A DNA stretch of 64,000 nucleotides from Stagnihabitans tardus. GTDB lineage: Bacteria > Pseudomonadota > Alphaproteobacteria > Rhodobacterales > Rhodobacteraceae. The translations under genes were made by a program, and so were the position numbers. Below the pieces are notes generated by a model. It did no database searches and was not told the DNA's origin. It worked only from the letters and a program-made list of their open reading frames with translations. Position 1 is the stretch's first letter; each line of letters starts with the position of its first letter. The stretch spans positions 1 to 64,000 of the forward strand of contig NZ_JAABNR010000014.1 of assembly GCF_009925085.1 (NCBI RefSeq), read 5' to 3'. Shown here in pieces: positions 50,617 through 58,547 of the stretch.

Positions 50617-51672
50617 TCAGCGGTTCGCATCGTCCTGAAACTGCCCGATCCGGGCCAGGATTTCGTCGAAGGCTGGAGCCTTCGCGTCGAACATCATCGG
50701 CGCCATGGCGCGGTAATCGGCGCGGAGATCCTTGAGCCTTGCCTCACTCGGCAGCAGCCGCAGTGATCCTGGCTTTGCCGTGTCATAGCTGGCCCATGCC
50801 GAGCGGAAGAAGATCGACTTGTGCCGCGCGACCTGCGCCAGGAGGTCGAAATCTTGCGCTGCCGCCTTCCCCTCGACGGTCTCAAGCAGCATCGCGATAT
50901 CGTAGAAGTGTCGCGAGAAATATTGCGGCGCGGGTGAGCCTTCTGGCCGATGGGCTTCTGCATGGAGTGCCGTGACCTTCTCCCAAAAGGTGCGTCGCGC
51001 AGACAGGACGGTCACAGTCGTGTCGGGGTCCTCGAAGTAGTCAGGGAAGTCCTCGGCTGCATAGGGCCGGATCACCTTTTCCTCGGTTGGCCAGGGATCA
51101 CCGCGGGCTCCGAGTTCGAGTTTCACGCGGGGGGTAATGTAGGACATTCCGGCATATTCTGCGCTGGCAAACGCCGGCGGGTAGTGGAAGTTCACTGTCT
51201 GGGCATCGGCATGATCGATGACCAGAGACCATTCTCCCTGGGAAGGTTCTCCCAAGGCGCTGACGACGGCGGCCCGCAGGGTAGGGAGAAATCTGCCTGC
51301 GATATGGGCCGCGACATCGTCACCGAGATCGTCGATCAGCTTCTCTGCCTTCTTTCGGCCGAGGCCTTCCTTTTCGGGGTTTCGTTCGCCCGCGTACCCA
51401 AGGTCGGCGCGGTCAAACGACAGGTCGATATCTTCGGAAAACCGCCGGATTGCGTCATATGCCTTCGAAAGCGATGTGCCACCCTTGAAGACAAGCGACG
51501 CGGTCTCGCCTTTCGGCAAGGCAAAGATACGCCGGAGGGTCCAGCAGACCCAGAAGTCCTTCTCGATGATCGTGTTGGAGACACCTCTCGCGGCGGCGCT
51601 TTCCCCGAACAGTGCGGCCCGTTCGGCGGCGGGGAGTCGGGCGACCTTATCCACGAAGGTCGCCCGTTCCAT
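50617..51672 (-). CDS. abiEii: AbiEii-type nucleotidyltransferase toxin
   Basis: A 351-residue protein with the AbiEii signatures FKGGTSLSKAYDAI and RRFSEDIDLSFDR, where GGTSLSK and the two acidic residues form the nucleotidyltransferase site. AbiEii toxins block growth when freed from AbiEi control and act against phages. The ATG at 51672 overlaps abiEi by 26 bases. Upstream frame extension is inside abiEi and was not used. Confidence 0.88.
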   Translation of the reverse strand: MERATFVDKVARLPAAERAALFGESAAARGVSNTIIEKDFWVCWTLRRIFALPKGETASLVFKGGTSLSKAYDAIRRFSEDIDLSFDRADLGYAGERNPEKEGLGRKKAEKLIDDLGDDVAAHIAGRFLPTLRAAVVSALGEPSQGEWSLVIDHADAQTVNFHYPPAFASAEYAGMSYITPRVKLELGARGDPWPTEEKVIRPYAAEDFPDYFEDPDTTVTVLSARRTFWEKVTALHAEAHRPEGSPAPQYFSRHFYDIAMLLETVEGKAAAQDFDLLAQVARHKSIFFRSAWASYDTAKPGSLRLLPSEARLKDLRADYRAMAPMMFDAKAPAFDEILARIGQFQDDANR

Positions 51673-52276
51673 GACCGGCAATCGACAGAAGCGTAGCGCG
51701 CATCCAGGCAGGCGCTTGAGCTGCGCTCTTGCTGAGGATCTTCTTGTCGCCGTCTGACAGGGTACGGGCCGCGACTTGTGCCACATCTGCAGCGCGGGAC
51801 ACGCCGACATGGCGCAGCGCCTGAACGACGGTCCCGGCTGGGCTGCCGGGCGCAATTAGATGCTTAGGCGAGGCATGGCGAAGGTCCACGATGCGCTTGC
51901 CCAGCACGACGCGCCGGGAGGGGCCATCGGTGAGCCAGGAGCTTTGGGCGGCAACCTGGGTCGAAAGGCCAAGCGCATTCGCGGCGCGGGCACCGTCGAT
52001 TTGTAGGTGGGAACCGGTTTCCCGGGCGAGCGCCTGTGCCACATCGTCCGGCGCAGGGGACAGGGCTCCGAGTTTGGGGTGCAGCCTGGGAAAATCATAG
52101 AGCCCGCGGGCAAGCCGCCGCAGTTGGCCGGATTTCGCCAGTCGTGACAGGGCCTGGTCGACAGCGGCCCGGGCCGCGATGTCGAGGAAATCGCGAGGTG
52201 TGAAAACGCTGCCGCGTCCGTTTGCACGGGCACGCTTCATGACCCGGTCGGGAACAGAGGCGGATGGCGTCATCAT
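51647..52276 (-). CDS. abiEi: AbiEi-type antitoxin (DUF6088-like)
   Basis: A 209-residue protein with an N-terminal winged helix (VFTPRDFLDIAARAAVDQAL, SGQLRRLARGLYDFPR) and a longer C-terminal part. DUF6088/AbiEi proteins repress their own operon and neutralise AbiEii. The start has tandem ATGs (52276, 52273). It is first in the two-gene operon, overlapping the toxin gene. Confidence 0.82.
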   Translation of the reverse strand: MMTPSASVPDRVMKRARANGRGSVFTPRDFLDIAARAAVDQALSRLAKSGQLRRLARGLYDFPRLHPKLGALSPAPDDVAQALARETGSHLQIDGARAANALGLSTQVAAQSSWLTDGPSRRVVLGKRIVDLRHASPKHLIAPGSPAGTVVQALRHVGVSRAADVAQVAARTLSDGDKKILSKSAAQAPAWMRATLLSIAGHGTGDLRG

Positions 52277-52380
52277 GTGTCAGAAAATAGGCTATGTTTT
52301 TCTGACAATCAAGTGTGGAGACTCTGATCTTGGCTGCGGGTGGTGTCAGAGGTAGATGGTGTGCAAAAAGCATTGCACAT

Positions 52381-52468
52381 CCCGGCAGGGCCGGGACCAG
52401 GCACTGGTCGTGCCGACTGGAGCCTGCCAGGCAGTCTCCCCCACTCGGGCAACGATCCCTTGCGCGAC
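52381..52468 (+). repeat. Conserved non-coding element A
   Basis: A structured stretch with a CCCGGC/GCCGGG hairpin, an inner ACCAGGCACTGGT dyad, and the block GACTGGAGCCTGCC, then CGGGCAACGATCCC. It is repeated, with changes, at 62524-62614. Each copy bounds a defence module on the side away from DUF736. The 52277-52900 gap holds this element and a GGGGCAGGGG run (52667-52676), but no gene I can support. Confidence 0.6.
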
Positions 52469-52900
52469 GGCCAGTCTGGCCGGAAGGAAAGCAGTGCCGA
52501 TGGGTTCGGCGCTTCGACCTCGTGCCAGGGATTTCCAGGTGGCGTGCTTGCCCGCCCGTATACATCAACTGCGGCAGCGGGCTGCCATTCCTTCCCGGCT
52601 TGAACCATGGTGATCGCCGGTGACCCGCATGGCATCAAGGCTGGCGAGCGGTGGGCATCCTCAGACGGGGCAGGGGCTCCTGTCCGGGGCAAAGCCCCAT
52701 CCCCCGCTTCCATTCGCTGTCCTTGGTCTGATCCGTCTCTTTGACATTCAACCCCAGAGGGGTCGGCTACGCGGGCGTGCCGCCCTCGCGGATTTGGACG
52801 AGCCAAACGCACGAGGGTGATTGCAGATCCGGTCAGACACTTCGGGCGCCTGTCGCGCGGGGGATGGTCCTCCGCCCCCAAGAAGACAGGAGCCGACCCC

Positions 52901-53065
52901 ATGTCCAAGAAGGATGCCACCGCTTACGCCGCCAGCCTTGCCGCCACGCTGATGGTCGCGATCACCGTGTTTCAGGCCGGGGACGGCACGCACGGGGCGA
53001 TGCCGTCCGATGAATACGACGGCGACGAGGCGCTCGTCGCCCTGGAAATAGACCCCTGGCAATGA
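52901..53065 (+). CDS. 54-residue hypothetical protein
   Basis: A small protein starting MSKKDATAYAASLAATLMVA with a weakly hydrophobic first half and an acidic second half (SDEYDGDEALVALEID). A GACAGGAG site lies 8 bases before the ATG. I do not recognise it, but similar tiny genes accompany DUF6878 genes on such plasmids. Confidence 0.55.
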   Translation: MSKKDATAYAASLAATLMVAITVFQAGDGTHGAMPSDEYDGDEALVALEIDPWQ

Positions 53066-53200
53066 GGCGCGAAGCGCCTCACTCCCCTCATCGGGTCGCG
53101 CTCTTCCAGCGTGCCCATCCGGGGAAGCGGCGCCGAACCGAAGGTTCCGGCAAGGGAGAGGTCGAGAAGGGAGCGGGCAGGGCGAGCCCGCCGGGGAAGA

Positions 53201-53235
53201 GAGAGCAGCGGCGGGCTTGCCCTTGATCCGCTCTC
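53201..53235 (+). promoter_or_regulatory. Leader hairpin before DUF6878 gene
   Basis: GAGAGC pairs with GCTCTC, enclosing GGGC-TT-GCCC. GGAG follows and the ATG is at 53250. The same plan (GAGAGC...GCTCTC, then GAGG and TCCCG before ATG) is seen at 62659-62694, so it looks like a conserved leader. Confidence 0.45.
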
Positions 53236-53249
53236 CCGGAGATCCCGAC

Positions 53250-53744
53250 ATGACCATTCACCTTCCCGGCCGCGCTGCGGCGGCCGCCGAGGTCGCGCCA
53301 GACCTGGCGCGGATCATGGCCGAACAGGCCGAGCGTGAGGCTGCCGAAGTGGCCCTGCACACCCGAAACAAGGAGGTGCTGTTCGACGGGCTGCGCCTCG
53401 TCGGCATTGCCCATGTCCTCGTCAGCTTCGATGGCTCAGGCGACAGCGGCCAGCTCGAAAGCATTGACGCCCGCAATGACCTCGATGCCAGCGTCACGCT
53501 GCCCGCCGCCCAGATCACCTTTGCCAGCATCGACTGGCAAAGCGGTGCACCGACCGAACGCCGCCTGACCCTTGAGGGTGCCGTCGAGGAACTGGTCTAC
53601 GACCTCCTCTCCGATACCCATTCCGGCTGGCAGGACAATGACGGCGCCTATGGCGAGTTCTGCATCGATGCCCGCGCCCGGACCATCCACCTTGAGTTCA
53701 ACGAACGGTTTACCTCGTCCGAACTCTACACCCATGATTTCTGA
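53250..53744 (+). CDS. DUF6878 protein
   Basis: A 164-residue protein with the DUF6878 pattern: KEVLFDGLRLVGIAHVLVSF and the C-terminal part HLEFNERFTSSELYTHDF. Function unknown. It is the first of a string of close-spaced plus-strand genes (53250-55727) in which gaps are 1-70 bases or genes overlap, so they likely form one operon. Confidence 0.75.
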   Translation: MTIHLPGRAAAAAEVAPDLARIMAEQAEREAAEVALHTRNKEVLFDGLRLVGIAHVLVSFDGSGDSGQLESIDARNDLDASVTLPAAQITFASIDWQSGAPTERRLTLEGAVEELVYDLLSDTHSGWQDNDGAYGEFCIDARARTIHLEFNERFTSSELYTHDF

Positions 53745-53754
53745 GGGGGCGGAG

Positions 53755-54132
53755 ATGGCACATCCATACCACCACGCCCTCTCCTCGGTGAAGAAATGGG
53801 GCGGGACGGTCGACGACTACCTGCCCCTTCACGAATTTTTCGACGCCTCGAAACTCATCCTTGCGGACTTTCGGCATCGGGCGCTGCGGCATCATGCCGA
53901 GGGAATTTTCCTATTGGAGCAGGTCCACGGGAAAACCCTGACCCTGTCCACTGGTCGGGTCATCCCGACCCGTTGGGTCGGTGAACAGCATGTCCGCGAG
54001 GATCTGGGCTTCATCCCCAGCTTTGCCGATTGGGCGCGGTCGATCCGGGCCGAGCCCTGGATGGGCCGGACCCAAAAGATCGAAGCCGAGGTCGATCCGC
54101 ATATGGCACTGCCTGTGCTGGAGGTCCGCTGA
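53755..54132 (+). CDS. DUF6915 protein
   Basis: A 125-residue protein with the pattern MAHPYHHALSSVKKWGG, LPLHEFFDASKLILADFRHR and RVIPTRWVGEQHVREDLGFI, known as DUF6915. The conserved His residues in HPYHH and HHAEG could bind metal. It is 10 bases after the DUF6878 gene and 1 base before the next. Role unknown. Confidence 0.72.
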   Translation: MAHPYHHALSSVKKWGGTVDDYLPLHEFFDASKLILADFRHRALRHHAEGIFLLEQVHGKTLTLSTGRVIPTRWVGEQHVREDLGFIPSFADWARSIRAEPWMGRTQKIEAEVDPHMALPVLEVR

Positions 54133-54133
54133 C

Positions 54134-54340
54134 ATGAGCCGGGCCTATCTGAACCTCGGCCTGCCGCCGGAGGTCTCGAACCTCACCGTCCTGCGGACGG
54201 CGATCCGTCGGTTGCACCCCGACACGCTGGCCGTCCGCAGCTGGCGCGCGGCGCGCAAGCGCTATTACCGCGAGCTGCTGCAGGCCCATGCCGCAGCGCA
54301 GGCCGCCGCCGAACGCCCTCAGCCCGCGGAAGCGGGCTGA
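54134..54340 (+). CDS. 68-residue hypothetical protein, J-domain-like start
   Basis: A small protein starting MSRAYLNLGLPPEVSNLTV and containing RRLHPDTL, which recalls the HPD loop of J-domains (here HPDT). The rest is basic and Ala-rich. It follows the DUF6915 gene by one base. Whether it works as a co-chaperone is unknown; the similarity may be short-range only. Confidence 0.55.
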   Translation: MSRAYLNLGLPPEVSNLTVLRTAIRRLHPDTLAVRSWRAARKRYYRELLQAHAAAQAAAERPQPAEAG

Positions 54341-54411
54341 TCTCCTCCCCACAGCAACCCATCCTGACCTGGCCATGTGGCCCGGGTTTCTCATCCTGAA
54401 AGGAGCCCATC

Positions 54412-54852
54412 GTGGCTGACTACTTCACCCATTTCTCCTGCGCCCTTGACGCAGGCACCCCCGAAAACGCCGCCGCGGCGCTCGACCTCCTGCTGCGCTT
54501 GCGCGCAGAGGAGGAAGACGCGGACGATCCCGAATTCTCGGGCTTCGCCCTTTCGTTGCAGGACGGCCCGGGCAGCTCCGTTCTCTGGTTCCATGACGAT
54601 GACGGACAGGGCGATGTCGAAGTCGCCATTCGCTTCGTGCTGCGCCTTGCGGAAGAGCTCGACCTCACCGGCCTTTGGGGCTTCGACTACGCCCATACGT
54701 GTTCCCGGCCCAGGCTCGAGGCGTTCGGGGGCGGTGCCCATGTCATCGACCTCGGTGCCCGCAAAAGCATCGGTTGGATCAGCACCCATGAATGGCTGAC
54801 CGCCGCGCTCAACGGCGAAGGCGTCGACGCGGTGGAGGCGCTGGTCGCATGA
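54412..54852 (+). CDS. Hypothetical acidic protein (GTG start)
   Basis: A 146-residue acidic protein starting at GTG 54412, with an AAAGGAG site 7 bases before it. It contains FALSLQDGPGSSVLWFHDDD and LWGFDYAHTCSRPRLEAFGG. I do not recognise a named family. The stop overlaps the next gene by four bases (ATGA), so both are made together. Confidence 0.65.
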   Translation: MADYFTHFSCALDAGTPENAAAALDLLLRLRAEEEDADDPEFSGFALSLQDGPGSSVLWFHDDDGQGDVEVAIRFVLRLAEELDLTGLWGFDYAHTCSRPRLEAFGGGAHVIDLGARKSIGWISTHEWLTAALNGEGVDAVEALVA

Positions 54853-55727
54853 ACACTGCCGTTGCCACCCCCACTCACGCTTCCTTCCCCGTCCCAGAAT
54901 TCGGCCGCAGTGCCGATGGCATGGCGGTGGCCCGCATCGGCGATGCCGCCTATGCCATGATCCCGAAGGCCAAAGGTGGCCATTTCCTTTGCAGCAGCTG
55001 GCGGCTGACGAAGCCGCTCTCGGACTGGAAGCGGTGCGACTTTTACGGCCATGGCGGCGATCTCGCCGACGGGGCCGCGTTCCGCGCCTTCGTTCAGGAA
55101 CAGGCCGAACATCAGGGCGAGAAGGCCGCCCTTGGGCGACAGGAACTCCGCGCCCATACCAGCACGCCGTGGGGACCTTCGCAGGGCGCGGTCCGCTATG
55201 GCGAGGGCGTGGTGTTTCACTCGACCTCCGGTCATGGCGGCCTCCACCTTGCAGCGGATCGCAATGCCAAGGTTCATCCGCTCCTGCGCGAGCCTGGTGG
55301 ATGGTACGAAGAGGACGCCGCCTGGGCGGCCGTGGCGGTCGCCTGGCCCGACCTCTTTACGGGGCACGAGCGGCGGCAGGCCGAAGAAACCCTGCGGCAC
55401 AGCTGGCCCGATGCCTGGGAGGCGATCCATGGCCGCAAGCTCAAGCCCGGCGAGTCCCATATCCGCGATGGCGAGGCCTTCGCTCGTGATCATGCGGACG
55501 ACTGGGTGGTGATCTCTGCGATCTATTCCGACCACCAGCCGGGTTTCACCGAAGTCATTGCCACGCGGGGCGGGTGTCGGGATCCCCAAGCCGAAGAACG
55601 CCGTTTCCTTGTCCCTTCGGGCGAATACAAGGTCGACCGCTTCGGCTTCGTCATCGATGACGTGCGCCATGCCATCTATGACGGCCTGTCGAGTTTCATC
55701 GGCTGGCGGGGCAGGGCAGGGGGCTGA
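54849..55727 (+). CDS. DUF7007 protein
   Basis: A 292-residue protein with the pattern TPWGPSQGAVRYGEGVVFHS, GHGGLHLAADRNAKVHP and WPDAWEAIHGRKL, known to me as DUF7007 on plasmids of this group. Many His and Trp residues are conserved. Function unknown. The last codons lie in a G-run (GGGGCAGGGCAGGGGG), and a hairpin (55738-55770) follows the stop. Confidence 0.72.
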   Translation: MNTAVATPTHASFPVPEFGRSADGMAVARIGDAAYAMIPKAKGGHFLCSSWRLTKPLSDWKRCDFYGHGGDLADGAAFRAFVQEQAEHQGEKAALGRQELRAHTSTPWGPSQGAVRYGEGVVFHSTSGHGGLHLAADRNAKVHPLLREPGGWYEEDAAWAAVAVAWPDLFTGHERRQAEETLRHSWPDAWEAIHGRKLKPGESHIRDGEAFARDHADDWVVISAIYSDHQPGFTEVIATRGGCRDPQAEERRFLVPSGEYKVDRFGFVIDDVRHAIYDGLSSFIGWRGRAGG

Positions 55728-55737
55728 CGGTTCGAAA

Positions 55738-55770
55738 GGCGGGTGCCTGATCTGCGGTCGGGCACCCGCC
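55738..55770 (+). terminator. 10-bp hairpin after DUF7007 gene
   Basis: GGCGGGTGCC and GGCACCCGCC form a perfect 10-bp stem with a 13-base loop, starting 11 bases past the stop. No T-run follows, so termination may be partial. Confidence 0.5.
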
Positions 55771-55796
55771 AGAGGCAGAGGCGGAAGGGAGGGTCC

Positions 55797-55840
55797 GTGA
55801 CGGGTTGACAGGTGGGTGGAGGTCTCCCGCCGCCCGTCAC
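55797..55840 (+). promoter_or_regulatory. Leader hairpin before 55853 gene
   Basis: GTGACGGG (55797-55804) pairs with CCCGTCAC (55833-55840); GGAG follows at once and the ATG is 13 bases on. The same design occurs before the DUF932 gene (45072-45114). Likely a post-transcriptional control element. Confidence 0.5.
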
Positions 55841-55852
55841 GGAGTGACCCCG

Positions 55853-56416
55853 ATGACCGCCCCCATTTCCCAGACCGCCTTCCGCGACTCCCGCGACAAC
55901 TTCGTTGGCGGGGCCCTGGCTCAGTTGCGCCTTGCGACCCGCCTGCCGCTCCGCGTCAGTTGCCAGTGCCGCGCGCATTGGGACGACCCGGCGCTCGATC
56001 AGCTGCGCTTCGAGCGCGAGGTGGATCTCGGCACCTTCGGCGACCTTACGGCCGCCATGGCCAAGGCTGCCATCTCCGTCGCGCCGGGTCTGATCGCGGC
56101 AGATCGCGACCCGGATCTGCGGCTGGTGCCGCAGTTCGTAACGGTCCTCGATGCCGATCACTGCCTCGTCCTGGCCGGCGAGGTGCAGGCGGGCATGATC
56201 GCCTGGTGCGCGCCTGTGACCAGTGATGCCGAGGCGCGGCGCGTGGTCAGCGAGGCGTGCCACCTGCGGGCCGAAGCTCGGGCGGTGGTGGAGGCCGGAA
56301 ATCTATTTGGGGCGGATGCGCTGATCCTTCGCGCACGTGCGCTGGAAGGCCGCCTCGTCGGTCCCTTCTGGCGCGACCTCGCCCCGAGCTTCGTACGGCA
56401 AAGCCTTGCGGCCTGA
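55853..56416 (+). CDS. Hypothetical plasmid protein
   Basis: A 187-residue protein with SQTAFRDSRDNFVGGALAQL near the start, a HCLVLAGEVQAGMIAW core and a helical C-terminus. I do not recognise the family. It has its own structured leader and is separated from the operon before it, so it may be regulated apart. Confidence 0.65.
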   Translation: MTAPISQTAFRDSRDNFVGGALAQLRLATRLPLRVSCQCRAHWDDPALDQLRFEREVDLGTFGDLTAAMAKAAISVAPGLIAADRDPDLRLVPQFVTVLDADHCLVLAGEVQAGMIAWCAPVTSDAEARRVVSEACHLRAEARAVVEAGNLFGADALILRARALEGRLVGPFWRDLAPSFVRQSLAA

Positions 56417-56442
56417 TCGGTCCCTCTCGGAAACCTGCGGGC

Positions 56443-56733
56443 CTACTTGTTGCTGTCGATCCAGCGCGACAGCAACTGCCGGTCTCGGAAGCATTCATCC
56501 GGCACCGCGCGGCGCTTGACCCGCGCGAGCCGTTCGGCAAAGGCCACCTGCTTCGAGGTCGGCTGGCCAGGGTCGGAGGGTTTCAGCTTCGCCTGCGCCT
56601 CGATCCAGGCGCTGAGCGAGCGGCAGTCCTGCTGGACCTCCCAAGGCAGAAGGCTCTGGTTCCGGAGCGCCAGCGACCGCGCATAGGCGATCTGGCGTTC
56701 AGTGGCGGGCATGGCGAAAGGGGCAGCGTCCAT
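56443..56733 (-). CDS. Small protein with two repeated TxRQ-like motifs
   Basis: A 96-residue protein made of two similar segments: TERQIAYARSLALRN with LSAWIEAQ, and TSKQVAFAERLARVK with LSRWIDSN. This shows an internal duplication of a ~38-residue helical motif seen in plasmid proteins. The ATG at 56733 has GGGAGA about 6 bases ahead, better than 56775. It is on the opposite strand to its neighbours. Role unknown. Confidence 0.6.
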   Translation of the reverse strand: MDAAPFAMPATERQIAYARSLALRNQSLLPWEVQQDCRSLSAWIEAQAKLKPSDPGQPTSKQVAFAERLARVKRRAVPDECFRDRQLLSRWIDSNK

Positions 56734-56899
56734 GATGGGTCTCCCATGCGGATCGTTCCTTGATATATTGAACAAATAGAGAACGAAATCAACTCCGCGC
56801 CCGGCAGAGAGCGAGAGATGGGTCGGAATCTGGGGGCGTTCGGGCGGGTCGAGAGAACTGCCGGGGCACGTTCTTCACCCCTGATCCAGAGGATTCCCG

Positions 56900-57322
56900 A
56901 TGACCGATGCTGCGACCACCCTGAAACCCGCGACCCTCGTGCCCGAGGCGCGCCGTATGGCCTTCTTGCCCGCCCTCTTCAGCTCCGCCCTGATGCTGAT
57001 TGGCGAGCGCGCCGTCTATCAGTTCATGTCCTGGCTCGCCCCGGACGACTACACCGGCGGCCTCTGGCATTTCCACGAACGGAAAGGCCAGCCGCTGTTC
57101 CTGTCGCCCGACGGTGACAAGCGCTTCCGCATCTTCTGCGAGACCAACGGTTACATGGGCGAGGTTTCGGCGGAGGCCGCCGGGATCATCGCCACTCTCT
57201 TTGCCTTGTCACATCTCTCGTTCCAGCACGAAGCCGATCAGCTGTCGGAGGCCTACATGCGGCTCTACGAGTTCGCGGGCGAGCATCCCGAGGCAGGCGA
57301 GATCTTCAAGGCGATCGACTGA
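56900..57322 (+). CDS. ardB: ArdB/KlcA-family antirestriction protein
   Basis: A 140-residue protein with the ArdB/KlcA pattern: EARRMAFLPALFSSALMLIG, YTGGLWHFHE, ETNGYMGEVSAEAAGIIATL and a HPEAGEIFKAID end. Such proteins protect incoming plasmids from type I restriction. The start is preceded by AGAGG about 9 bases ahead. It fits the mobile nature of this replicon and the presence of defence genes on it. Confidence 0.9.
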   Translation: MTDAATTLKPATLVPEARRMAFLPALFSSALMLIGERAVYQFMSWLAPDDYTGGLWHFHERKGQPLFLSPDGDKRFRIFCETNGYMGEVSAEAAGIIATLFALSHLSFQHEADQLSEAYMRLYEFAGEHPEAGEIFKAID

Positions 57323-57589
57323 CAGTGGGCGGCACCGATCTGACTGGCACTTCGCAATCCTGTGGCACCCTCCGGCGGTTTCGTCGGGGGGTGTTTCCAT
57401 TTGGCGGATGGAACTGGCTTATGCTGCACATGAGGCGCAGACGCACTGCCCAACGTCAGCGATCGTATCGGGCCATCATGGCCCCAGTGGTCTCGACAGA
57501 TCTTTGCTAGGCGATCATCGGCTTGGCGGTGAGTGGGGCAGGGGGGCCCGGGCAACAGCCCCGCCGTCTGATTGTCCCCGATTTGGGCG

Positions 57590-58501
57590 GAGGTGTTGGA
57601 GACCGCAGCCCTGATCGACCAGCATCTTGGCCCGATTGCGGCCAGGTCGTTCGAGGACCGTCTGTTGCTCAGCCTTCGGCGGGCAGACCAGAACCCAATA
57701 ACGCGGCGAATGCCGCGAGGCAGCAGGGCAGGGGGGGGCACACGCAGGCCTGATGGGCTGAGGGTTCTCATCGTCTGTGGTGCCAGTCCTGTCTCTAGTT
57801 CTGGGCCTTCAGGGTCGCCTTGATCTCCTCGCCCGTCTGTCCCAGCCCGCGTCCAAACGGCCTCTGGTGATGGGCTGATCTGCCCGAAGGATGTCTTCGC
57901 CTCGACCGCTTCGGCGCAACAGCGTCGTCACAACTTTCTTCCCCTGTCGGTGCGGGCACCGTCATTCCTCGCGCGGCAAGAAAGTTCCTCCTGTGCTGTC
58001 AGGGCCCCGACCCACCCCAGCACGCGAGCGTGCAGGGGACCCCGGGATGCGGGGCTGCGCCATCGGTCGCCTCCGGGCTGTCGATCGCCATCGAGGCCGC
58101 AAGGACGCGGGCCCGAAACAGAGCAAAACGGAGAAAGATCATGGCGACCATCGGCACCTTCAAGAAGACCGGCACCGAATACACCGGCGAAATCTTCACC
58201 CTCAGCCTGCAGGCCAAGGGCGTGCGCCTCGTCCCGACCTCGGGCGCCTCGGGCGAGAATGCCCCCACCCACCGGGTCCTGGTCGGCCGCGCCGAGATCG
58301 GCGCCGCCTGGACGAAGAAATCGAACGAGAACCGCGAATACCTGGGCCTGAAGCTGGACGATCCGAGCTTCGCCGCTCCGATCTACGCCAACCTCTTCGA
58401 TGACGAAGACGGCGAGGGCGCGAGCCTGATCTGGTCCCGCCCCAACACCCGCCGCGGCGATTGATCGCCAATACAAAGGCCCCGGTCGAAAGACCGGGGC
58501 C
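57590..58501 (+). repeat. Long direct repeat, copy 2 (DUF736 region)
   Basis: Second copy of the repeat at 49690-50566. It carries the same upstream segment (with a ~40-base insertion near 58005-58050 bearing an AGCACGCGAGCGTGC dyad), the DUF736 gene and the GAAA-loop hairpin (58478-58501). The 57323-58140 gap has no supported gene, only repeat sequence and two G-runs (57535-57546, 57722-57738). Confidence 0.85.
58141..58464 (+). CDS. DUF736 protein, copy 2
   Basis: The product is identical, all 107 residues, to that of 50206-50529. Only a few synonymous bases differ, which points to a recent duplication or gene conversion. It is followed by the same hairpin and then by the minus-strand module with pRiA4b ORF-3, herA and sir2 genes. 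Confidence 0.9.
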   Translation: MATIGTFKKTGTEYTGEIFTLSLQAKGVRLVPTSGASGENAPTHRVLVGRAEIGAAWTKKSNENREYLGLKLDDPSFAAPIYANLFDDEDGEGASLIWSRPNTRRGD

Positions 58502-58547
58502 GATGGCGTTTCACTCCTGTTTGCACCGAAGGGCTATAAGCCCTAGG

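Noticed and set aside
53436-53735. Minus-strand frame opposite DUF6878
   Set aside because: Shadow of a conserved plus-strand gene in a close-packed operon.
57323-57800. Possible gene in the 57.3-57.8 kb gap
   Set aside because: Short frames here match a diverged copy of 49.7 kb DNA with no conserved start; it looks like decayed sequence.
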